From NCBI GenBank assembly GCA_023150195.1, contig JAKLLI010000030.1, forward strand, positions 1-14,391: a stretch of 14,391 nucleotides of DNA. The letters run 5' to 3'. The stretch comes from Azonexus sp. (lineage in GTDB: Bacteria; Pseudomonadota; Gammaproteobacteria; Burkholderiales; Rhodocyclaceae). Under the pieces are notes generated by a model. That model worked only from the letters and a program-made list of their open reading frames with translations. It was not told where the DNA came from and ran no database searches. Position 1 is the first letter of the stretch, and the number at the start of each line of letters is the position of its first letter. Shown here one piece after another: positions 1 to 8,053 of this stretch. Position numbers and translations under genes: made by a program.

Positions 1-519
1 TCGACGGCCTGCACATACCAGCGTTTGATCCGCGTCCACACCCCGCAAAAGCGCGTCTTGCCGTAGAGCGCGATGACCAGATGGCCGTCGGGCGCCACCA
101 GCGCGGCGGCACGGGTGATGGCTTCGTGCATCTGCCCGGTGTGGTGCAGCACCCCCTCAGGAATAGACCATGTCAAACAGGCCGTCCTCGGCCGGGGTGG
201 CGTCGAGCACGCTGCGAATGCGCACCGAGTACGGTTTGTCGTCCCCGCGTGCGCCGAGCACGGCTTGGGCGGTCGCCACCGAGTCCGGATCAAGATCGAA
301 AGCCGTCACCGAGGCGGCGCCCAGTTCCAGCGCCGCCAGGCTGTGCAGGCCGGAGCCGCAGCCGATATCGAGAAAACGCTTGCCGGTCAGGGACAGCGGT
401 GAAATCAGGGCCGCCAGACGCTTGATCGCCTGATTGACCTTTTCGTCGTCAATTTCCTTGGAGAAACTGGCCCAGTTCTTACCGAAGGCAAAGCGGATTT
501 CCTTGGATTCTTGCGTCAT
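1..519 (-). pseudogene. Class I SAM-dependent methyltransferase, frameshifted, cut by window edge
   Basis: The N-terminal 120 codons start at ATG 519 and encode a Rossmann methyltransferase. SAM-binding motif I is DIGCGSG at residues 51-57, and an acidic cluster (AFDLD, around 73-77) follows the second strand. The frame then stops at TGA (157-159) just after FDMVYS. Removing one base (T157 on the plus strand, A in the gene) lets translation continue as W-G-V-L-H-H-T-G and stay open to base 1, ending ...RIKRWYVQAV. DMVYSWGVLHHT is the normal motif IV/post-motif region of this fold, so the stop is a 1-bp insertion, either a real mutation or an error next to a five-G run. The substrate cannot be told. 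The gene lies 66 bp downstream of the acyltransferase in the same direction, with a weak AAGAG ribosome site before the ATG. The identity as a methyltransferase is secure; whether the gene is truly dead is not. Confidence 0.8.
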
Positions 520-585
520 GATCGACTCTTGGTCTTGCCCGGCAGCGTCGCCGGCGGGTTGGAAAGGGTGTTGACGGTCGACATC

Positions 586-2493
586 TTAACGGCTGCCATT
601 TTCCACGGCGCTTTGCAGTCGACCAAATAGCAGCAGCGAGCCATCGCGGGTCAGGTGGTGGTGGTCGCGGAAGATCAGGCGCCCCTGGTCATCCAGCGCC
701 GAACAGCGCTGGCTGTCGCACAGCGGGGAGAAGGCGTCGAGAACGGCCAGGCTGGGGAAACGCTGCTTCAGGCCGGCAAGGTAGTCGGTGTAATCGCGAC
801 GCTTGCGCTGCAGGTAATCCAGACTTTCGGTACTTTGCGCCGTTTTGTCCCGATGTCCGACCAGCCATTCGGCGAACGGCGGGCGTTGCACATTGAGGCG
901 CGGGTCGAAGTCGAATGCCGGATTGTCGATGATGAAAATGACCCGTTTGCCACCGTCGAGCAGGCGCTGGATCGTGGTGTCCAGGATGCCGTTGAAGGGG
1001 TTGTCCGCTTCCTTCATGCGACCCTGATGGTAGGCGATGTACACCGTGCGGATTTCCGGGTGTGCATTCAGGAAGGCGATATTGTCCCAGGCCGGGTCTT
1101 GAGCGGCCTGCATCGGCCCCTGCAATTGCAGCAGGTTGCCCTGCGTTTGAGAGAGCGTGTGGCTCAGACCGGGGAAGAAATGGTTGGCATGGCTGTCGCC
1201 GAGCAGGGCGTGGGTCAGCGGGCCTTCGTGGGTTCGCTGGCAGTAATTCCCGGCCAGCTTGAGTGCTTGCATGCACTGGGGGTCGAGCACGTAGTCGGCG
1301 GGCCACAGCAGGTCTTTCCAGTCATTGCCGGGCAGGCGTGCCGGGAAGCCTTGCTGGCTGCGGGTGTGGTCGCCCAGTCCGCCGAGCAGGATGAGGAGCA
1401 TCAGCCCCAGCGCGGGCAAGGCGCGTTGCGCCCTGGGTGACCAGTGACCGTGTCGCAAGGGGGTTTCCACGAAGCGATAGGTCGCCCAGGCCAGGGCAAT
1501 GGAAAGCAGCAGCAAGCCGGCAAGCACCGGGGCGGCCAGATGGTCAAACAGAATGCGGGCGTAGCTGAGCACCAGCCAGTGCCAGAGGTAGAGCGGATAG
1601 CTGATCAGCCCGATCGCGACCGCTGGCCCCGAGGCCATGACGCTGCGGCTGAAGGGTGCGTCGGGGCGGGACAGGATGATCAGCGCAGCGCCCGCCGTGG
1701 GCAGCATGGCGCGCCAGCCCGGAAACGGATCGCTGCCGGAAATGCCGACATAGGTGCCGGCAATCAGCAGCACGCCCAGCGGGGCAAACCACGCGGCAGG
1801 GAGCAGGCGGCTCAGCAGTGTGTGAAGGCGCGCGCCATGCAGGGCGACGACCGCGCCCAACATCAATTCCCAGGCGCGGTACTGCGGCAGGAAAAAGGCC
1901 TCGACCGGCCTGTCGACCGTGAACATCAGGCACGCCAGCACACTGGCTACACCCGAAAGCGCAATCATCCATTTGCCGACGCGCGCAAAGCGGAAGACGA
2001 GATAGATAACCCACGGCCAGACGATGTAGAACTGCTCCTCGACGGACAGCGACCAGAGGTGGAGCAGGGGCTTTAGGTCAGCCTGGGTATCGAAATAGCC
2101 CGCTTGCGACACCAGCAGGAAATTGTTGGCGAAGAAGGTGCTGTGAATCAGCGAGCGCCCGAGCTCCTTGAATTCGCTCGGGGTGAGGATGGCGTAGCCC
2201 AGTCCCCAGGCGGTGGCGAGGCAAAGCAGCAGGGCGGGAAAGATGCGGCGGATGCGTTTGCCGTAAAAGCGGATCAGGCTGAAGCGCCCTTGCCGGCAGT
2301 CGCCGGCCAGAATGCCGGTAATCAGGTAGCCGGAAATGACGAAAAATACATCGACACCGGCGAAACCGCCGGGCAGCAGGCCGGGGAAACCGTGGAACAG
2401 CAGCACCCCAAGGACGGCAATGGCCCGCAGCCCGTCGATATCGGGCCGATAGGTCAGAGAGGTGTCTGCGCTGGCAGCAGCGGTGGGCGTCAT
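586..2493 (-). CDS. Acyltransferase-3 / SGNH fusion O-acyltransferase (OafA/YrhL type)
   Basis: This is a 635-residue integral membrane protein. The N-terminal part (about 15-370) is an acyltransferase-3 domain with about ten hydrophobic segments. It opens with the family hallmark RPDIDGLRAIAVLGVLLFH (His34 is the expected catalytic residue), followed by GGFAGVDVFFVISGYLIT and the LWSLSVEEQFY motif. After a linker, the C-terminal half is an SGNH hydrolase-like domain with GDSH near residue 432 (nucleophile Ser) and D-H-H-H-L near 608 (catalytic Asp/His). In known relatives the membrane domain moves acetyl groups across the membrane and the SGNH domain places them on O-antigen, exopolysaccharide or peptidoglycan. 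The acceptor here is unknown. It sits between polA (38 bp upstream) and a methyltransferase (66 bp downstream) on the same strand. No clear Shine-Dalgarno sequence precedes ATG 2493, so expression may depend on read-through from polA. Family assignment is firm; substrate is open. Confidence 0.93.
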   Translation of the reverse strand: MTPTAAASADTSLTYRPDIDGLRAIAVLGVLLFHGFPGLLPGGFAGVDVFFVISGYLITGILAGDCRQGRFSLIRFYGKRIRRIFPALLLCLATAWGLGYAILTPSEFKELGRSLIHSTFFANNFLLVSQAGYFDTQADLKPLLHLWSLSVEEQFYIVWPWVIYLVFRFARVGKWMIALSGVASVLACLMFTVDRPVEAFFLPQYRAWELMLGAVVALHGARLHTLLSRLLPAAWFAPLGVLLIAGTYVGISGSDPFPGWRAMLPTAGAALIILSRPDAPFSRSVMASGPAVAIGLISYPLYLWHWLVLSYARILFDHLAAPVLAGLLLLSIALAWATYRFVETPLRHGHWSPRAQRALPALGLMLLILLGGLGDHTRSQQGFPARLPGNDWKDLLWPADYVLDPQCMQALKLAGNYCQRTHEGPLTHALLGDSHANHFFPGLSHTLSQTQGNLLQLQGPMQAAQDPAWDNIAFLNAHPEIRTVYIAYHQGRMKEADNPFNGILDTTIQRLLDGGKRVIFIIDNPAFDFDPRLNVQRPPFAEWLVGHRDKTAQSTESLDYLQRKRRDYTDYLAGLKQRFPSLAVLDAFSPLCDSQRCSALDDQGRLIFRDHHHLTRDGSLLLFGRLQSAVENGSR

Positions 2494-2531
2494 GAAAAAG
2501 GCGGAGAGGTCGGCACGGTGTGCCTGCGGTT

Positions 2532-5267
2532 TCAGTGCGCTGCTTCCCAGTTTGGCCCGACGCCGGTTTCGACCACCAGCGGGACTTTCAACGTGGCGAC
2601 CTGGGTCATCAAACGCGGCAGATGGCTGCGGATTTCAGCGAGTTCCTCGTCCGGGACTTCCAGCACCAGCTCGTCATGGACCTGCAGCACCAGGCGCGAT
2701 TTTAACCCGGCTGTTTCCAGCCAGCCCTGGACCGCAATCATCGCCAGTTTGATCAGGTCGGCGGCAGTGCCCTGCATGGGCGCATTGATCGCCGCGCGTT
2801 CTGCGGCTTGCCGGCGATTGCCGTTGCTCGAACGGATTTCCGGAAACCACAGGCGTCGACCGAAGGCGGTTTCGACATAGCCCTGCTGCCGGGCCGTTTC
2901 GCGGGCAGCTTCCATGTACTGGGCAACGCCGGGGTAGCGGGCGAAGTAACGGTCGATATAGGTTTGCGCCGCACTGCGCTCCAGCCCGAGCTGGCGGGCC
3001 AGGCCGAAGGCACTCATGCCGTAGATCAGGCCGAAGTTGATGCTCTTGGCGACACGGCGCTGGTCGGGGCCGACTTCGAGCGGCGTGACACCGAAAATCT
3101 CCGCCGCCGTGGCGCGGTGCACGTCCTCGCCATGGGCAAAGGCATCGAGCAGACGGGCGTCTTCGGAGAGATGCGCCATGATGCGCAATTCGATTTGCGA
3201 ATAGTCGGCGGAAACAATGTGGCTACCGGCCGGTGCAACGAAGGCGGTGCGGATGCGGCGGCCTTCTTCAGTGCGTACCGGGATGTTCTGCAAATTGGGG
3301 TCGCTGGAGGCCAGTCGCCCCGTAACGACCGAGGCCTGCGAAAAGTGTGTATGCACCCGGCCGGTCTGCGGATTGATCATGCGCGGCAGTTTGTCGGTGT
3401 AGGTGCCTTTCAGCTTGGCCAGCGAACGGTGTTCGAGCAACAGCTTGGGCAGCGGGTAGTCGAGCGCCAGTTCGGAGAGCACCTCTTCATCGGTCGACGG
3501 TGCGCCGGCGGCAGTTTTCTTCTTGACCGGCAGGCCCAGTTTGCCGAACAGGATTTCGCCGAGTTGCTTGGGCGAGGCCAGATTGAAGGGCTGGTCGGCG
3601 AGTTCGTAGGCGCTGCTTTCCAGCGCCATCAGCTTCTGGCCGATTTCGTGGCTTTGCCGGGCAAGCATCTCGCCATCGATCAGGATGCCGGTGCGCTCCA
3701 TCTGCCAGATGACCTGTCGGGCCGGCAATTCGATCTCGTGATACACGCGGGAGAGGCCGGTGTGATCGGCAAACTGCGGGTGGAGTACCTGATGGACGCG
3801 CAGGGTCACGTCGGCATCTTCGGCCGCGTAGGTGGCCGCGCGCTCGATATCGACCTGATCAAAGCCGATCTGCTTGGCACCCTTGCCGCACAGGTCTTCG
3901 TAGGCGATGGTGGCGAGCCCGAGGTGGCGGCTGCACAACTGGCCGAGGTCGTGGCCCTTGTCGGATTCGATGACATAGCTTTGCAGCATCGTGTCGTGGG
4001 TAATGCCAGCCAGTGCAATGCCGTGGTTGGCAAAGACATGCTGGTCGTACTTGGCGTTTTGCAGCACCTTCTTGCGGTCGACCGCTTCCAGCCAGGATTT
4101 CAGCCTGGCCAGCACCGCATCGCACGGCAATTGTTCGGCAACGCCGGGGGCCGTGTGGGTGAGCGGGATATAGCAGGCTTCGCCCGGTGTCACCGACAGC
4201 GAAATGCCGACGATCCGGGCGGCGAAGCTGTCCAGACTGGTGGTTTCGGTATCGAGCGCGGTGAGTTCTGCGGCCTCGATTTTGGCCAGCCAGGCCTCCA
4301 ATTGCGCCCAGCTAAAGACCGTTTCATAGCGAACCTCGGTCGGGGCCGTGGGCTGGCGTGGCGGCGCGGGGTGGTCCGGGGTGCCATCGCTGGTGCTGCC
4401 TTCGCCGGGGGAGGTCGCTGCGGGGGCATCCAGTTCGCGCAGCCAGGTGCGGAAGTTGTAGCGGCTATAAAGTTCGCGCAGGGTGTCCTTGTCGGGCGCG
4501 GTTGCGGTCAACGTGCCCGGTGCGGGTAAATCCGGGAGGTCGCAAACCACGGTGACCAGTTTTTTGCCCAGGGGCAGGAAGTCGAGGTGGTCGCGCAGGT
4601 TTTGTCCGACGACGCCGGTGATCTTGTCGGCGTTGGCCACCACGCCGTCAAGCGAACCGTACTGGGTCAGCCATTTGACTGCGGTTTTGGGTCCGCATTT
4701 GGCCACGCCCGGGACGCCGTCCACGGTGTCGCCGACCAGTGCGAGGTAGTCGATGATGCGCTCCGGGCGGACGCCGAACTTGCCTTCGACCCCGTCGGCA
4801 TCAAGCAATTCGTTGCTCATGGTGTTGTACCAGCGCACGCGCGGGCCCACCAGTTGGGTCAGGTCCTTGTCGCCGGTGGAAATCAGGGTATCGATCCCGT
4901 CGACCGCAGCCCGCGTGGCCAGGGTGCCGATCACGTCATCCGCTTCGACGCCATCGACCATGATCACCGGCCAGCCGGCAGCCTGGATCGCGGCGTGGAT
5001 GGGTTCGATCTGGGCGCGCAGATCGTCCGGCATGGGCGGTCGGTGCGCCTTGTATTCCGGGTACCAGTCATCGCGGAAGGTTTTGCCCTTGGGATCGAAG
5101 ACCACGGCCTTGTAGTCCGCCTTGTAGTCGCTTTCCAGCCGGCGTAGCATGTTCAGCACCCCATAGAGCGCGCCAGTCGGCTCCCCGGCAGGGTTTCGCA
5201 GGTCAGGCAGGGCATGGAAGGCGCGGTAAAGATAGGACGAACCGTCCACCAACAACAAGAGAGACAT
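2532..5267 (-). CDS. polA: DNA polymerase I
   Basis: The 911-residue length is typical of proteobacterial Pol I, which removes RNA primers and fills repair gaps. Three domains are visible. The 5' nuclease starts LLLVDGSSYLYRAFHALP and holds EADDVIG, STGDKDLTQLV and a helix-hairpin-helix around VPGVAKCGPKTA. The 3'-5' proofreading exonuclease is intact: DTETTSLDS near residue 338, NAKYDQHVF, and YAAEDAD with the final acidic residue. The polymerase palm and fingers have motif A DYSQIELR near 687, motif B RRVAKSINFGLIYG with the O-helix Lys and Phe, and motif C QVHDELVLE near 862. The start is fixed by the conserved N-terminus. Its ATG lies 5 bp from the start codon of the divergent LOG gene, so its promoter must lie inside that gene or its leader must be extremely short. 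It heads a probable three-gene minus-strand unit. Confidence 0.98.
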   Translation of the reverse strand: MSLLLLVDGSSYLYRAFHALPDLRNPAGEPTGALYGVLNMLRRLESDYKADYKAVVFDPKGKTFRDDWYPEYKAHRPPMPDDLRAQIEPIHAAIQAAGWPVIMVDGVEADDVIGTLATRAAVDGIDTLISTGDKDLTQLVGPRVRWYNTMSNELLDADGVEGKFGVRPERIIDYLALVGDTVDGVPGVAKCGPKTAVKWLTQYGSLDGVVANADKITGVVGQNLRDHLDFLPLGKKLVTVVCDLPDLPAPGTLTATAPDKDTLRELYSRYNFRTWLRELDAPAATSPGEGSTSDGTPDHPAPPRQPTAPTEVRYETVFSWAQLEAWLAKIEAAELTALDTETTSLDSFAARIVGISLSVTPGEACYIPLTHTAPGVAEQLPCDAVLARLKSWLEAVDRKKVLQNAKYDQHVFANHGIALAGITHDTMLQSYVIESDKGHDLGQLCSRHLGLATIAYEDLCGKGAKQIGFDQVDIERAATYAAEDADVTLRVHQVLHPQFADHTGLSRVYHEIELPARQVIWQMERTGILIDGEMLARQSHEIGQKLMALESSAYELADQPFNLASPKQLGEILFGKLGLPVKKKTAAGAPSTDEEVLSELALDYPLPKLLLEHRSLAKLKGTYTDKLPRMINPQTGRVHTHFSQASVVTGRLASSDPNLQNIPVRTEEGRRIRTAFVAPAGSHIVSADYSQIELRIMAHLSEDARLLDAFAHGEDVHRATAAEIFGVTPLEVGPDQRRVAKSINFGLIYGMSAFGLARQLGLERSAAQTYIDRYFARYPGVAQYMEAARETARQQGYVETAFGRRLWFPEIRSSNGNRRQAAERAAINAPMQGTAADLIKLAMIAVQGWLETAGLKSRLVLQVHDELVLEVPDEELAEIRSHLPRLMTQVATLKVPLVVETGVGPNWEAAH

Positions 5268-5272
5268 GAGCG

Positions 5273-6001
5273 ATGACCGAGAGCGAAAAACTGAGAATGG
5301 GCGTCGAGACCGAGGCCTTGCTGAAAAGCGCGACTGCCCGCGAGTCCTGGCGGATTTTCGGCATTATGTCAGAGTTCGTCGAAGCGACCGACCGGCTGGC
5401 CGCGATCAAACCTGCGGTGACCATTTTCGGCAGCGCGCGCATCAAGCCGGGGGCACCGTATTACGAACTGGCCGAGAAAACCGCGCGCCTGCTGTCGGAT
5501 TCCGGGTTTTCGGTGATTTCCGGGGGGGGGCCGGGGATCATGGAGGCGGCCAACAAGGGCGCCTTCTTTGGCAAATCGCCCTCGGTCGGCCTGAATATCC
5601 AGCTACCGCACGAGCAACAGTCCAATCCCTATCAGGACATCTCGCAGACCTTCCGCCATTTCTTCGCCCGCAAATACATGTTCGTGCGTTTTGCCAGCGC
5701 CTATGTGGTGATGCCCGGTGGTTTCGGCACGCTCGACGAGTTGATGGAGGCGCTGACGCTGATCCAGACCGGCAAGGCGCGAAAAATTCCGCTCATTCTG
5801 GTGTGTTCCGATTTCTGGAAAGGTCTGGTCGACTGGTTCAAGGACACGCTGGTCCGGGAACAGATGATCGATCCGGAAGATGTGCATCTCATTCAGTTGA
5901 TCGATGAGCCGGAAAAGGTGGTCGAAGCCATTTTCAAGCACTACGAGGCTCGCCCCTTCAGCCCGCTGCCGAACGAGCGGGAGATGATGCTCAACCTGTA
6001 A
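5273..6001 (+). CDS. LOG-family (TIGR00730-type) Rossmann-fold protein
   Basis: The 242-residue protein has both LOG signatures: SGGGPGIMEAANKGA (GGGPG at residues 84-88) and PGGFGTLDE (148-156), with the conserved Arg and Lys of the ARKYMFVR segment between them. Known LOG proteins hydrolyse nucleoside 5'-monophosphates to base and ribose 5-phosphate, classically releasing active cytokinins. Bacterial members of this longer subtype may act in nucleotide salvage, and the real substrate here cannot be read. The start ATG 5273 gives MTESEKLRMG, and AAGAGAG at 5258-5264 is a possible weak ribosome site. A later in-frame ATG (codon 9) is an alternative start. It heads the plus-strand cluster and is divergent from polA with a 5-bp gap. 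A run of nine G residues (5522-5530) encodes part of the GGG motif. Confidence 0.92.
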   Translation: MTESEKLRMGVETEALLKSATARESWRIFGIMSEFVEATDRLAAIKPAVTIFGSARIKPGAPYYELAEKTARLLSDSGFSVISGGGPGIMEAANKGAFFGKSPSVGLNIQLPHEQQSNPYQDISQTFRHFFARKYMFVRFASAYVVMPGGFGTLDELMEALTLIQTGKARKIPLILVCSDFWKGLVDWFKDTLVREQMIDPEDVHLIQLIDEPEKVVEAIFKHYEARPFSPLPNEREMMLNL

Positions 6002-6033
6002 TAAAATCATCTGACTTATTTCGAGGATTCATC

Positions 6034-6363
6034 ATGCGTCGTCTGCTTCCCCTCATGCTCCTGATTGGCCTGCCCGTCTGGGCTCAGCAGGCAGCACCCC
6101 AGCCCTTGCCGGCGGTGCCGCCTCCGCCGCCGGGAATGGAAGCTTTCGACGCCGCGCTCGAACCGCAGGTCACCATCATCCGCAGCGAAAAAGAGACGCG
6201 CGAAGAGTTCCGCATTCAGGGCAAGCTGTACATGGTCAAGGTTACGCCCAGTGTCGGCAAGCCCTACTACCTCGTCGATCAAAAGGGTAACGGGCAATTT
6301 GTCGAAGCCGATATCGCCCAGCATCCGGTGCGTCCGCCGATGTGGGTGATCCACAGCTGGTGA
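6034..6363 (+). CDS. DUF2782 family secreted protein
   Basis: This small protein (109 residues) has a Sec signal peptide (MRRLLPLMLLIGLPVWA, probable cleavage near residue 18) and a proline-rich spacer (PLPAVPPPPPG). The compact C-terminal domain contains VTIIRSEKETREEFRIQGKLYM, KVTP, GKPYYLVD and a final PPMWVIHSW. That pattern matches my knowledge of DUF2782, a betaproteobacterial family usually encoded next to choline-kinase-type homoserine kinase and polA. No function is known for the family. A good ribosome site, GAGGA at 6023-6027, lies 6 bp before the ATG. It sits 32 bp after the LOG gene and its stop is 4 bp before thrB, so it is probably co-transcribed with both. It has no lipobox cysteine, so the mature protein is likely a soluble periplasmic one. 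Confidence 0.87.
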   Translation: MRRLLPLMLLIGLPVWAQQAAPQPLPAVPPPPPGMEAFDAALEPQVTIIRSEKETREEFRIQGKLYMVKVTPSVGKPYYLVDQKGNGQFVEADIAQHPVRPPMWVIHSW

Positions 6364-6367
6364 GCAT

Positions 6368-7294
6368 GTGTCGGTCTATACCGTGGTTGAGCGCGGCGCG
6401 CTGGCCGAGTGGCTGGCGCCGCTGGGGCTGGGTGAGCTGATCGATCATGCCGGCATCGCCGCCGGCATGCAGAATTCCAATTATTTTGTGACGACGACCG
6501 CAGGGCGCTACGTGCTGACCCTGTTCGAAGCCATTCCGCCGGCTGAACTGGATTTTTACCTGCAACTGCAGGAAACCCTGGCCGATCGGGGTTTGCCTTG
6601 CCCGCAGCCTCAGCGCGATGCCAGCGGTCGCCGCTGGCGCCTGCTGGCAGGCAAACCGGCCGCCTTGCTCAGTCGCCTCGCGGGGCAGCCGGTCGAGAAT
6701 CCGTCGGTGGCGCAATGTGCCGCACTCGGCGCGATGCTGGCCCGCCTGCATCTGGCGGCTGCCGATTTTCGCGGGGCGCCGCCCAATCCCTGCGGCGCGG
6801 CCTGGTGTGCAGAACAGGGCCAGGCGCTGTTGCCCTTGCTGGCGACCGAAGACGCCGCCTTGCTGGCCGATGAACTGGCCTTTCAGGCACAGCAGTCGAC
6901 GGCGACGCTGCCGGGCGGGGTGATTCACGCCGACCTCTTTCGTGACAACGCGCTCTGGGACGCGCACGGTCAACTGGCCGGCGTGCTCGATTTTTACTTT
7001 GCCGGCGTGGACTGCTGGCTTTTTGACCTGGCTGTGGTGGTCAACGACTGGTGCCCGGATGCGGCTCGCTTTGCCGCGCTGTGTGCCGGCTACGCCGAAT
7101 GCAGGCCGCTGACGCTGGCGGAACAGCTGGCCTGGCCGGCGGTGCGTCGCCTCGCCGCCCTGCGCTTCTGGCTGCTGCGGCTGGACGCCAAGTACCGACC
7201 GCGCCCCGGCAGTGTGGTGACGGTCAAGAATCCGGAGACTTTTCGCGATCTGCTGCAACACATCCGCCTTGCCCCCGGGGCGCTCCCCGGCTAG
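6368..7294 (+). CDS. thrB: Homoserine kinase, choline-kinase (ThrB type II) fold
   Basis: It is predicted to phosphorylate L-homoserine to O-phosphohomoserine, the penultimate step of threonine synthesis, in the cytoplasm. The protein is 308 residues and belongs to the aminoglycoside/choline phosphotransferase fold, not the GHMP kinase fold of E. coli ThrB. Visible motifs are the glycine-containing nucleotide-binding segment GMQNSNYFVTTTAGRYVLTLFE (33-54), the catalytic loop VIHADLFRDNALW (His187, Asp189, Asn194) and the metal-binding LDFYFAG with Asp208, followed by DLAVVVNDW. The start is GTG 6368: it gives MSVYTVVERGALAEWL, which fits the family N-terminus, while the ATG at 6366 is out of frame. 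It begins 4 bp after the DUF2782 stop and ends 9 bp before the next gene. Confidence 0.95.
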   Translation: MSVYTVVERGALAEWLAPLGLGELIDHAGIAAGMQNSNYFVTTTAGRYVLTLFEAIPPAELDFYLQLQETLADRGLPCPQPQRDASGRRWRLLAGKPAALLSRLAGQPVENPSVAQCAALGAMLARLHLAAADFRGAPPNPCGAAWCAEQGQALLPLLATEDAALLADELAFQAQQSTATLPGGVIHADLFRDNALWDAHGQLAGVLDFYFAGVDCWLFDLAVVVNDWCPDAARFAALCAGYAECRPLTLAEQLAWPAVRRLAALRFWLLRLDAKYRPRPGSVVTVKNPETFRDLLQHIRLAPGALPG

Positions 7295-7303
7295 CATCCG
7301 CGC

Positions 7304-8050
7304 ATGAACGAATCCCCCGTATTTCCGCTCGCGCCAGCCCCCTACAAGGGCGAAAGCCGCGAGGTTGACCCCGGTAGCTGTTTTGACTGGCTGGCCCAAG
7401 GCTGGGCCATGTTCCTTGCCCATCCCGGCGTCTGGCTGGGCGCGAGCATTCTGCTGCTGGTGATCATGATGGCAATTTCCATTGTGCCGCTGTTTGGACA
7501 GGTCGCCGCTCACCTGCTGGTGCCCTTGTTTGGCGCCGGCATGATCCAGATTTGCCGAACCATTGCTGACGAAGGCGAGCCGCAGATTGGCGAATTGTTT
7601 GCCGGATTTCGCCATAACGCCGGTCAACTGGTCATGGTTGGGGTTTTCTTCGCCGTGGGCATGTTCGGGATTGCCATGCTGGCGGTGCTGCTGATCAGCG
7701 GTGGCGTACTCGGCGGCGTGATTACCGGCCGGGTTGGTGGCTACGGTATCGCGCTGGGTGGCATGTTGCTGGCAGGCTTGCTGGTGGTGCTTTTGTCGGT
7801 GCCGGTGATCATGGCCACCTGGTTTGCGCCCGCCCTGGTCTACCTGCACGACATGAAGGCCCTGGAGGCGATGAAAGCCAGTTTTGCCGCCGGGCTGACC
7901 AACTGGCTGCCGATGGTGATTTTCGGTGTCTTTCTGGTGGTGGCGGCCTTCTTTGCCATGCTGCCGCTCGGCTTGGGCCTGATGCTCTTGCTGCCCGTGT
8001 TTTCTGCTGCGGTCTACGCGTCTTACCGCGATATTTTCACGGGAGCCTGA
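7304..8050 (+). CDS. BPSS1780-like integral membrane protein (first of two paralogs)
   Basis: A 248-residue protein of unknown function. A short polar N-terminus with WLAQGWAMFLAHPGVWLG leads into about six or seven hydrophobic segments (roughly 42-80, 105-180 and 205-240). Conserved-looking polar loops are IADEGEPQIGELFAGFRHN, MATWFAPALVYLHD and a C-terminal YASYRDIF. These match my memory of the BPSS1780 family of betaproteobacterial membrane proteins. The downstream gene has equivalent blocks in the same order, so the pair arose by duplication. No clear ribosome site precedes ATG 7304, only 9 bp from thrB, which suggests translational coupling. It has no catalytic motif that I can identify. 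Confidence 0.8.
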   Translation: MNESPVFPLAPAPYKGESREVDPGSCFDWLAQGWAMFLAHPGVWLGASILLLVIMMAISIVPLFGQVAAHLLVPLFGAGMIQICRTIADEGEPQIGELFAGFRHNAGQLVMVGVFFAVGMFGIAMLAVLLISGGVLGGVITGRVGGYGIALGGMLLAGLLVVLLSVPVIMATWFAPALVYLHDMKALEAMKASFAAGLTNWLPMVIFGVFLVVAAFFAMLPLGLGLMLLLPVFSAAVYASYRDIFTGA

Positions 8051-8053
8051 TCG

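Noticed and set aside
655..1440. A 261-codon plus-strand frame opposite the acyltransferase SGNH domain
   Set aside because: No motif is present, and the minus strand encodes the GDSH and DHHH catalytic blocks of the SGNH domain.
2808..4529. A 573-codon plus-strand open frame opposite polA
   Set aside because: Its sequence has no recognisable motif, and the opposite strand has full-length polA with all catalytic motifs.
5266..5907. An alternative plus-strand frame starting at ATG 5266, 7 bp before the LOG start
   Set aside because: It gives an arginine-rich sequence without motifs, while the 5273 frame has both LOG signatures.
6002..6033. An AT-rich gap with AATAA and TTATT arms as a terminator or promoter
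   Set aside because: The stem is only five A/T pairs with no T-tract, and no -35/-10 pair with acceptable spacing is seen. The only supported signal here is the GAGGA ribosome site.
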